DNA from: Mauremys mutica
Lineage: Eukaryota; Chordata; Testudines; Geoemydidae
NCBI RefSeq assembly: GCF_020497125.1
Contig: NC_059075.1
Span: 104,447,222 to 104,511,221 of the forward strand
Length of the DNA stretch: 64,000 nucleotides
Reading direction: 5' to 3'
The notes beneath the pieces are model-generated. The model saw only the letters and a program-made list of their open reading frames with translations. It was not told the origin of the DNA and made no database searches. Position numbers and translations under genes: made by a program. Shown here in pieces: positions 12,501 to 24,500 of this stretch. Every line of letters begins with the position of its first letter. The first letter of the stretch is position 1.

Positions 12501-15500
12501 TGAAGTCATTGGTAGCTACAGATACTTAGGCTCCCTAAAAATCAGGCCCAAATGCTTTTTCACAGAGCTGTGCATTGAAAGCTAAACCCTGGCTCTGTGT
12601 TATGTGGCAGTAACCTCTTGCATGATCTAGCTGTATGCCACATCAACTAGTTCTGAGGCTGTTCAGCCTAGTGCACAAGGAATTGTGGAGGGTATCTGCT
12701 CCTTGGATTGTGTGCAGCTGCTCAGGGGTATAGGGAGCTCATGCAGATGGATAACAATACATAAATCCTGTAAACCCCATGGAACTGCTTCAGGAGAGTG
12801 AGAGAGAGGCTGAATGTGTCACTGAGAGAACAGTGTTTGGAGGTCTCTCCCTTTCTGCTGTCCTGTAATCGCCATAGGGGATGGTGAATCTTCTGCCCAG
12901 TTGTTCCCATCCTTCAGTCCCTGGCGACCATTCCATTTTAGAAGGGTCAGCCAGGCAGCGCTATGGACACTGGCTATGGATCACGCAGCCCATTCATTAT
13001 CACCAGCTATGACTGCCCTGAAGGAGAACCTGTCCCTCTATCCCCTTCCCCACCCCCTGGGATCTCAGAGAGGCTCTGCCTTTTGTGATGTCATCCCTCA
13101 GTCTTCAGCTGCCCTACATGGCAATTGGGACAGGGAAGGGGAGGGATAGAGACACAGATTTCTCATTTGGGGCCCATGTGTCTGTTTCTGTAGGTGATTC
13201 TTAGGCAGTTACAGATCTTGTTGATACTGTAAACTGTTGCAATCTCTATGCTGCATACGTGTGTAGGGCCTGGATTTGATGCTGAAATACCAGGAACAGA
13301 TTTTTGAGATCTTGAGATTTTGAGGGTGCAAAATGTATGAGAGAGAGTTTTTAGAGAGAGAGAGACAGGAAGAAGGTAGATGAGAGAAGATGATGGTGGG
13401 GATAGTACAGAGAGATTGGGAAGGGGAAGTGGGAGGGAAGGAGTATTGGGGAGAGAGCCTGGAAACTCAGGAGGTGGAAGAGAACACAATATAGGAAAAA
13501 GAAGATTGAGAGAACAAAGATTACGTACTATAGAAAATTATAATGAGTGGAAAATAGAGTGAAAGACACAGGAAAAGATGGTAAAATACATAGGGAAAGA
13601 AAAGTGAAAAACAGAGTGAAGGGAAAGGCAAAAGAACAATGCAAGGTAGGCAAAGTATTTTTAAATATTTGTACTTCATATAAAAATAGATGTAATAAAT
13701 AATGTGTTGTAATTTTTTTTTAATGGATGGGACAGCATTCAGTTAGGTTCAGCCCTGGCTGGTTATGATGTTTGTCTCTTGATTCTGACTTTTTTATGTG
13801 AAATATAATTCTGCTTCCTGTAGTTGCTACCCTCCTCCTCACCGACCAACACCCACTTCTTCCCTCTGTGGTTGCAGCTATCAGTGTCCTGGTTTTTATT
13901 TTGAAAATATGGTTCACTTTACATTAGTAACTATTAACTTCCTTAATCAGACCTAATTTACAAACTGATTAGTCAAAGTCACAAAGTCCTTTCAGTTACA
14001 CACCCTGAAAAAAGTTTCAGCAGGTACAAAATGCAGTTGCCTGTCTTCTCATCAATACAGGTTTCTGTGAAGACATCCACCTGGTGTTGTGCTCTCTGCA
14101 CCAGCTCCCCACTGTACAGAATCCAGTTTAAGGTCTCTGCTCTGATATTCAAAGCTTTCCATTGAACTGGCCCTAGCTACCTGAGAGGTCACCTCTTCCT
14201 CTATGACCATACCCTCCAATTACATTTATATTGCAATGGAAGAATGGAATTCTTGAATAGTAGTGACCATGAATACAGGAGATGTGAGACCTTAGGAGCT
14301 GGATCTAGACTATGGAAATTACTTCCACTAGAACTGATAAAAAACAAACAAAAACCCCTATAAACTAATTAATCTATTTCTCATGTAGATTTGGAAGGGA
14401 AAGAAAGATCATTATTGTTAACTGTTTTAAAATACTTGGGAGCTGCTATTACATACAGGGGACCTTATAACAACTTACCAAGATATAATAAGCTATATTG
14501 GCCTGCAAAATAAAATAAAACAATGTTCATGAAGTAACATTTAGTTTAACATCAACTTGCCTTTGTCCAAATCAGTTATATTGAATATGCTTAATCCAAA
14601 AAATTTTTGTGGACCTCAGTGGCAATTATTGCTTCCTCAACGTGATGGCTTGTGTGGTATTCTAAAGTCATTTACAAAATGTACATTATTTTTTATATGG
14701 TAAGGATTTTTATTCTATAATTTTAAATGGATCAGTAACTTGTTTACTGCTGCTGTAGGAGTATGTTCATAGATAGCCCTGAAGTGCAAATATGTTATAT
14801 CAGTCCTTCATATTCTGTCTCTGAAATAGCTTTTGCAAGCAAAGGAGGAAAATGAAATATTGCAACAAATGAGGCATCATTTGGCTGTGTTGTACAGTTA
14901 CCATTATAAACCTCTACTGTTAGGCACAGACAAATCTGAAACAGGCACTCACTTATATGACAGAAGAGACCAACTGTATGCCTTATGGAGCACCCTGTTA
15001 TCAAAACATTGAATTAAAGTGTTAATGGTGGCATTGTGAATCTGCCCATGTTTTGCGGTGCATTATGATGACAGCCTAATGCAGCTGTTGACTGGCACAC
15101 TCCAACTTCATGAAAAATGACAGATTTTGTCATTGCCAAATGCCTGTTGCCTCCTGACAAATGCCTTTAATCACAGAGCTGCTGAAGTTTTGAATGGCAG
15201 AGTATATGGAGCTAATGCTATTACCAGAATGTTCGTAAAACATCTCAAGCAAAGGCCTCTTTTTGGACATAACAAAAATGTTTCCTTGGTCTTTTATCTT
15301 TGGGGGGGAATGGAGAAAGTTAAAAAGTGCTACAATTCTCAGTGGTCATGCATTAACGCAGAGTGGTATGTCTTTTCAAGTGTGAAGTCTTTGCCCTCCA
15401 GTCATTATGCCAAAAAATCCTATCTATGCTCATGGAAAACTGAAACAATTTACCTCACCAAGTGGTATCAGATCGAATGATCAAGAGGCATTTCATTAAT

Positions 15501-18500
15501 CACCACATCCGAAGGTTTGGGTTTCAGAGTTTTATAAGCAGAGAAACATAGAGCTCGAATCTTTCTCCAGCGTACTTTCACAGGGCTCAGTCTGCTGATG
15601 TAGGGTAATTACATGGTCTAAAAATACAGCAGCATTTGTTTAAGTTAATGGAAAAGTTACACTGGCTCCAGAGTGCAGAGGCAAAGGCAGATTGAGTTTC
15701 CTGCTGACTATTGTAAATGCTTTGCATATTAGATCAGAAACTTTCCAACTGGGAACTGCTATTCCTGAGGAACCAGAGGGTAAATACTGGGAGGAGAATA
15801 ATAGGCCCTCTAAATCCCTTGGCCAGAAAACTCTTCATGAGTCCTCTTCATGTTCTATGACGCACGTTCAGAAGGAAGAATTTGTAATGATCCAATTGCC
15901 ACAGCAATAGACGCATACATATTTGTCTGAAGTCTGCTGAAGAGTCACTCTTTCTAGTTTCATAGCAATAAATACTGTAGTATTGAAATGCATTAGATAT
16001 AAATTAAACAGCTGTGATGGAATACTGCAATACATTTTTCACAAATGACCACATGAATTTTTAAATGAAGTTGTTTCAACCATGCTCGTATTTGTCTGCT
16101 GCTCCTGTTCCTGAAAATGTTTTGAGTGGTCATGTTGTTCATTGAATTTTAATATTCTGTGCACACATGTTCACAGGAAAACAAATTTTAAATTTGCATG
16201 TGCCAGAATTTGCACTAGCAGTGGATGCATGCTCATCCAATTGAGTAAAAGAAAAATCTTTAAAAAGAACAGGAGTACTTGTGGCACCTTAGAAACTAAC
16301 AACTTTATTTGAGCATAAGCTTTCGTGGGCTATAGCCCGCATCCGAAGAAGTACTCCTGTTCTTCTTGCGGATACAGACTAACATGGCTGCTACTCTGAA
16401 ACCTGTCAAAAAGAAATCTTTGAGATTTACCTGACAAATCACATCTAAGTGCACAGATCAAATGACAAATAATAGCAGTCAATCCATAGAATAATACATT
16501 TGAATCTTTTGAATAACAAATAAATGTGAGGAAATCACAATCTTTTCATAGATATATCTATTGTGTTCTGCAAACTTTTGTTCTTAATAAAACACTGCAA
16601 TTTCTTACAATAGCTTTTCATCTGAGTATCTTAAAGCATTTTACTAATTTAGGTGTTTAACTATCTAATACCTCTGTGAGGAAAGCAGTAATATCCTCAT
16701 TTTACTATGAGGGAACTGAGGCACAGAGAATTTAAGTGACTTGTCTAGCTCACAAGGAAATTCCAGAATAGAACTCAGAAGAACTGAGTGCTAGACTTTT
16801 GCCAAGTGCACAAGACTTTACTTTGATAATTTGTTATTTTTGCAAATAATAATTTGAATAATTACTCAGACATATGCATGGAATGTAGTTAATGAGGGTC
16901 GTGTGTATTTCTGTTTGAGACAAGAACTGGATCTTTCTTAGTTAATTTTAATGATTGTATCTTATACATCAAGAAAGGATGTTAAAAAACTGGAAATTAA
17001 ATTGATTTTTAAGATATAAAATTACTTTTTTTGATAAAAGCATCTTTCATGTTTTATCAAAATGTACATACAGTTTATCAGTTTTTATTTAGTTTATCTT
17101 TGTCTGTTTCCCTCTGAGAGACAAGATGGGTGAAGTATTATCTTTTATTGGGCCAACTTCTGTTGGTGAAAGAGGCAAGCTTTTGTGCTTACACAGAGCT
17201 CTTCTTCAGGTCTTGGAAACATACTCAGTGTCACACAACAATGGAAGATATCCCTCTGTATAGGGCATACTTTTAAATGTCCTTTTTTAGTTATAATGAG
17301 GTGCTCTTGAGTTTACACTGAGCTCTTCTGTTTTGTTTAAGTCCAAGTGATCATTATTCTGGGGCTGATGCTGAGGAACTACTGTGTACCTGCAAATCCC
17401 AAGTAAGTCAATGAGAACTACAGGTTCTCAGCATCAAGCTGTCTTCACAGTGGCATCAGAACTTTCTGCTATTTATATCACAAATGGGCATTTGACCTCC
17501 TGTATTTGTATGAATAAGCAAGAAGAGATTAATCTGTTGTGATAGCAACAGTATATGCCTCAAAATCACATCAATAGCTGTGAGGTAGCTAAGGCAATTA
17601 TACCTGAGAGCTAGATATCTATGTTTTGGTTTTGATTATATTTTGACTGGGGAAGCAGTTCATTCTGCCAATATTATTTGCCTACATGCTTCAGTGCAGG
17701 AGTTTAAAGTACATGAGCACAGGTTGTTGGTGCTTGCATGTGAGTGAGTAGATAGAGTTTCATGCTCCTTAGATTGGCTAGCGCCTCAGATACATGCTAA
17801 GTGGTGGAGCAGTGTTGAGCTGCTGTTATAAATTGATAGTCATGACTAGCACTGCTTGGATTCTGAGAAGAAAATGAAAACTAACAGTAGCAAATTGTAT
17901 CCTTGCACAATGGAAAATCTAAAGCAAAAGAAATAAGGAAAGAGTTTGAAAACAAAGTGAAGGCATTATCTACACATGTAAAAAGAGGGGCAGGGATGTG
18001 AATCAGTGAGTCCTAGACTAATGGAAAAATAATTATCATTAAAACAATTAGGCATGTGCCTCCTGTGAGGTTTTCTGGCTGCTTTCCGACTACCTCCAAT
18101 ATTCCTCCAGTCTTCCTGCCTGCCTGTTCAGTTCTTTCAGATGCTGCCTGATCCTCAGTATCCTTTCCTATGTACTTTTGCACTTTGTGGGCTTTTTGGA
18201 TTTGGATTTTGCTTAGGCTAAGCCAGTGTTTAGCAAAGCAAGGAAATGCTGTAGTTTCATATGAGTGCATTTGCATCAGATATGGGCTCCTCTGTAAAGC
18301 GAGACACTGCATTAGATGCATATTTATAAAGTCACACAGTGTAGTCAATTGCTGACTAATTCTGACTATATTTTACCTTCTTATGTGTGTAACAGAAAAA
18401 TTGTAATAGAAGCAGATCAAGAGAGCAGGCATATAACTGGTGTATGGATTGCTATAGGCACATTTAGATCCAAGTTTTGTCTGACTTTCAATCACTCCTG

Positions 18501-21500
18501 TGTGCTGCCTCCTCTCCCTAATTATTTCAATGCCTCCTATGAGGTAGGTAAATTATTACTATCCCCATTTCAAATGGGAAATAGAGGCCCAGAGACTAGG
18601 GTCAAATTTTCAAAAGAGGATATCTATTTTGAGTGTTTCAGTTTTTAGGTGCCCAGTACTGAACACCTAGGGCCTGATTTGAAGAAGTACTGAGAACCCC
18701 AAATTCTGGTTGAAGCCAACGAGAATGTTGGTTCCACAGCACCTCTGAACATCAGTCTCTACTTGACTTAAGCTGGATATTCAGAATTAATGAACACTGA
18801 AAAATGTGGGTCTAAATGACTCAAGAGAACACCAAGTGCATCAGTGATAGGATTAGGACTCAGGAGAACCGGGATCTCAGTGTCATTATTTATTCTCTAG
18901 GTCAGAATATAAAAAAATAGTAGGATACTTATTATCAGAGAATTAATTTCAGACGTCAGGAAAAAGGGAATTAATATGTTAAAACCTAGGGCGTTGTGTA
19001 TAGAGAACACAGTATTTCTCCAATATCCAAACAGCTGTGACAGAGCTAAATATGGTGTTTGATAAAATATATACAAATATTGCAAAGTATATGCCCCAAT
19101 TCACATTAGACATTTCTGTACTAACATGTTCATCAGCTGTGACTGACATACTAAGGTGCTCAGCTCTTCCTCATGGGTTTGGTTGGCATGTAAACTGGAA
19201 TGATTGTCATCCAGAGAATAACTCCTTTTTCTGTTAAGGATATATCATTTCACTGGATAGAAAGCAAATTATGATAGACTTCATCAGAAGATATGTGGAT
19301 TCCTTCAAATGCCATGACAAATCCTTGATAGAGAAACATATAAAAACTCTGATGTAAAAAGCTTAGCTCATTGTCAGTAAAATGAACATCACTACTTTGT
19401 TGTGAGTGAACTGCAGTATCACCCAAAATACAATCAACTGCTAGATGTTAGAGGAAGACTGTAAGCACTGTAAACATGGGAAGCATGACATGGAAATGGC
19501 TGATTAGTGTCATATGGCAACATAAAGTGCAGGTACCGTGACACAGATGAAATCCACAGTATCAGAAGCACATATAAAGAAGTTACATTTTCTATTATGG
19601 GGGAACAGTAGCTATAGTGACAATAAAAGTCTAGGTCCACTGTGGAATTTAATTTCTATAATTGATATAGGAGAGAGAAAAGTTTCTGTACCAGGCTGCA
19701 GAAATGGGTGCATAAGTGACTTTATTGATTTTTTTTTCCCCTGGTGTTCCTTAATCCTTATCATAGAATCATAGAATCTCAGGGTTGGAAGGGACCTCAG
19801 GAGGTCATCTAGTCCAACCCCCTGCTCAAAGCAGGACCAAACCCAACTAAATCATCCCAGCCAGGGCTTTGTCAAGCCTGACCTTAAAAACCTCTAAGGA
19901 AGGAGATTCCACCACCTCCCTAGGTAACCCATTCCAGTGCTTCACCACCCTACTAGTGAAAAAGTTTTTCCTAATATCCAACCTAAACCTCCCCCTCTGC
20001 AACTTGAGACCATTACTCCTTGTTCTGTCATCTTCTACCACTGAGAACAGTCTAGATCCATCCTCTTTGGAACCCCCTGTCATAAACAGATAGTTAAGGG
20101 TTAAGGTCTCTTTTACCTGGAAAGGGTTAACAAGCTCAGTAACCTGAGAAACACCTGACCAGAGGACCAATCAAGGGACAGGATAATTTCAAATCTCTGT
20201 GGAGGGAAGGCTTTGTCTGTGTTCCTTGTTTGCTCTGTGTGCTCTCTTTGGATCTAAGAGAGGCCAGAAATGTCTCCAAGTTCTCCTGGAGTAGTTCCTA
20301 CTATCCAATAGTGAGTATTAATTAGAAAGGCGGAATAGTCTTTTGAGTTGCTTTCTATATTTGCAATTGTGTGTTTGCTGGAGAAAATTCTTTATTCCTG
20401 TTTGCTGTTACTTTGATTATGCTGAGGAGGAGGGAGGGGAAGTCTCTCCAGTTTTTATAAGTTAGACCCTGTATTTTTGCATCCTGGTATGACAGAGATA
20501 GTGTACTTTCTTTTTTTGTTCTTTTAATAAATTCTTTTCTTTTCTTTGGACTTGGTTAATTCCTTCTCTTGTGGAGATTCAAGGGAAGGGGAGGGGGGAA
20601 GAGTGAGTTCCTCCTGAGGGTGATTCACAGAGTTGAATCCGTGTGTATCTCTCCAGAGTGGCTAGGAGAGAGGGAGGAGGGAAGTGGGCTGCTTCCCCGT
20701 GTGTAGAGATTCAAGGAGTTTGAATCAAGGTATCTCTCTCTCCGGAGCAGGCTGGAGAGAGGGAAGGGGGGGGGAGGGGAACTGGCTGTTTCTCTCTCTC
20801 TCTGGTGAGATTCAAGGGGTTTGAATCTGGGTTTCCCAGGGGAAGCTTGGGGGACAGGCAGTGTGTCAGACACTTTAAACTGACTGGTGGCAGCGAAAAC
20901 CAGATCTAAACTAGGATTTTAGTTTAGAGGAGTCCATGCAGGTCCCCATCTTGGAACCCAACAGCTCCAAGTGGGGGAGAAGACCTATGACACCCCCTTT
21001 CAGGTAGTTGAAAGCAGCTATCAAATCCCCCCTCATTCTTCTCTTCTGCAGACTAAACAATCCCAGTTCCCTCAGCCTCTCCTCATAAGTCATGTGCTCC
21101 AGCCCCCTAATCATTTTTGTTGCCCTCCACTGGACTCTCTCCAATTTATCCACATCCTTCTTGTAGTGTGGGGCCCAAAACTGGACACAGTACTCCAAAT
21201 GAGGCCTCACCAGTGCTGAGTAGAGGGGAATGATCACATCCCTCAATCTGCTGGAAATGCCCCTACTTATACAATATTACTGTTCATAAACTGTATAGAG
21301 CAGTGGCAAAATGGAGAGGCGGAGGGGTCTAGTGAAGAGGGCACTGGGTTAGGAGTCAGGAGATCTGAGTTCTGCTGTGTGATCTCAGGCAAGTCACTTC
21401 ACCTCTATGTGCCTCTGTTTCCCCTCCCACATTTGGTCTATTTAGACTGGAAACTCTTTGGGGCAGGGACTGTCTTTTTACTGTGTTTGTATGGTGCCTG

Positions 21501-24500
21501 GCATAATGGATCACTAATCTGATTTGGGGCTTCTAGACACTCCAAATAATAATAATAATAATTAATAATAAACAAAAGTAGAAATTTAATTGGCCATATG
21601 TGACTTACAACTGAGACACAGTTAACACAGTTCCATGCTGGCTTAAGCACAGCATGAATTACTGCTGTGGTAACATACAGGGTGTGGATATAGTAGGTGG
21701 GCTCATTGTCCCTGTGCTTTAGTCTTATGAGGTGCTGTTGAGCAACTGGTAGAATGCGCTGATCTCCTGTTGCAGTCAGTGGTAACTGAAGGTGCTCTGT
21801 GCTTACTGGGTGGAAGGACTCCACCAGTTGCTTCAGTCTGCTCTAGTTTCTGGCCATCAGTTTGTAGACATAGGAGTAAGATGTCAAAAACTGTATAATG
21901 CAATGCAGTGATCAAAACCCCAGAGAAAATTAGCATGATTTGCCTGGCAAGAAAACATGTAGCATCTCAAATTGCAACATTAGCTGCTCAGGGATAAAAC
22001 CTGGTAGGGAAATGGTGCTAATTAGGGCTGTCAAGTGATTAAAAAATTAATCTTGATTAATCACACTGCTAAACAATAATAGAATACCATTTATATAAAT
22101 ATTTTTGGATGTTTTCCACATTTTAAAATATATTGATTTCAATTACAATACAGAATACGAAGTGTACAGTGCTCACTTTATATTTATTTTTATAATAAAT
22201 ATTTGCACTGTAAAAATGAAAAATAGTATATTTCAATTCAATTAATACAAGTACTGTAGTGCAATCTCTTTATCATGAAAGTTGGACTTACAAATGTAGA
22301 GTTATGTACAAAAAATAACTGAATTCAAAAATAAAACAATGTAAAACTTTAGAGCCTACAAGTCCACTCAGTCCTACTTCTTATTCAGCCAATTGCTAAG
22401 ACAAAAAGTTTGTTTACATTTGCCAGAGATAATGCTGCCCACTTTTCTTGTTTACAATGTCCCCTGAAAGTGAGAACAGGCATTCGCATGGCACTGTTGT
22501 AGCCGGCGTTGCAAGATATTTGTGCCAGATGCGCTAAAGATTCATATGTCCCTTCATGCTTCAGCCACCATTCCAGAGGACATGCTTCCATGCTGATGAT
22601 GGGTTCTTCTCGATTAAAAATCCAAAGCAATGCAGACCAATGCATGTTCATTTTCATCATCTGAGTCAGATGTCACCAGCAGAAGGTTGATTTTCTTTTT
22701 TGGTGGTTTGGGTTCTGTAGTTTCCACATTGTAGTGTTGCACTTTTAAGACTTCTGAAAGCATGTTTCACACCTCATCCTTCTCAGATTTTGGAAGGCAC
22801 TTCAGATTCTTAAATCTTGGGTTGAGTGCTGTAGCTACCTTTAGAAATATCACATTGGTACCTTCTTTGCATTTTGTCAAATCTGCCATGAAAGTGTTCT
22901 TAAAATGAACAACATGCTGGGACATCATCCGAGACTGCTATATATGAAATATATGTCAGAATGTAGGTAAAACACAGAGGAGGAGACATACAGTTCTCCC
23001 CCAAGGAGTTCAGTCACAAATTTAATTAATGCATTTTTTTTTAATGAGCATCATCAGCATGGAAGCATGTCTTCTGGAATGATGGCAAAACCATGAAGGG
23101 GCATACGAAAATACTTTGCAATGCCAGCTACAAAAGTGCCATGCGAATGTCTGTTCTTATTTTCAGGGGTCATTGTTAATAAGAAGCAGGCAGCATTATC
23201 TCCCGTAAATGTAAACAAACTTGTTTGTCTTAGCGATTGGCTGAACAAGAAGTAGGGCTGAGTGGACTTGCAGGCTCTAAAGTTTTACATTGTTTTGTTT
23301 TTGAGTGCAGTTATGTAACAAAAAAAAATCTATCCTTATAAGTTGTACTTTCATGATACAAGTACTGTATTTCAATCTCTTTATGAGATGAATTGAAAAA
23401 ATACGATTTCTTATTTTTACGGTCCAAATATTTATAATAAAAATAATATAAAGTGAGTACTGTACACTTTGTATTCTGTGATTTAATTGAAATAATTATA
23501 TTTCAAAATGTAGAAAACCATCTAAAATATTTAATACATTTCAATTGGTATTCTATTGTTTAACAGTGTCATTAAAACTGTGATTATCACAATTAATTTT
23601 TTTAACTGTGATTAATTTTTTTGAGTTAATTGCATGAGTTAACCATGATTAATCGACAGCCCTAGTGCTAATGAATCTTAAGGCACAAGGGCTCCCAAAA
23701 TATGACTTATAGCTTATTACACAAATTGGCTGCAGCAATGTTGTATTTAGAAGTCATTTGATCTGGATAATGCACTAGACAGGTAGGAGTCACATCTGAT
23801 AATATTACAATGAATAAGGGAAGTGGTGAATTCACACCACCCCAGCTGGAGCCCAAGAAGGCTAGAGCCTCAAGGAGTCCTAATCCTTCTCTGAGCTTCA
23901 GGGTGTGCAGGGGACAAGGGATGCGCAGGCTTCACCATCCGTTAGGATGATGTACCCTGCTTTTCCCTGATGTGACTGGCCCATTATATGGATTGTGTTA
24001 TAGGTGGGAAAAGACTTGTCCCCTATTAATGTGTGCACAGGACTGCAGTTATGACTGGCCTTTGTCTGGTGTGCACAGTGAAAGGGGAAGGCTCACATAT
24101 TACATTGTTAGGACCCAGTACAAGTACGTAGATAGTGTGACAGTGTCAGGCCAGATGGCTACAGGAGAGTGTTAGAAGGTAGATATATTAGTCCCAGATT
24201 CAGTAGATCCCTTTTCCCTGGGTAAGGTAACAGGGGCAGTTCCAGAAGAAGCAGGAACTTACTGGAATCAATTAAGGCAGGCAGGCTAATTAAGACACCT
24301 GGAGCCAATTAAGAAGAAACTGCTAGAATCAATTAGGACAGGCTGGCTAATCCGTGCACCTGAGTTTAAAAAGGACCTCACTTCAGTTTGTAGCGTGCAT
24401 GCAAGGAGCTAGGAGCAAGAGGCACTAGGAGCTGAGAGTGAGAAGGCATATTGCTGGAGGATTGAAGAGTACAAGCATTATCAGACACCAGGAGAAAGGT

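Noticed and set aside
13320..13560. Purine-rich GAGAGA region with an apparent Arg/Gly/Glu-rich frame
   Set aside because: Simple GA-rich low-complexity sequence, not a gene.
15127..15480. 117-codon plus-strand open frame in intron 5
   Set aside because: No homology that I recognise, no splice-site or family context, and composition typical of intron. Its flanking region may be conserved non-coding DNA, but I cannot test that.
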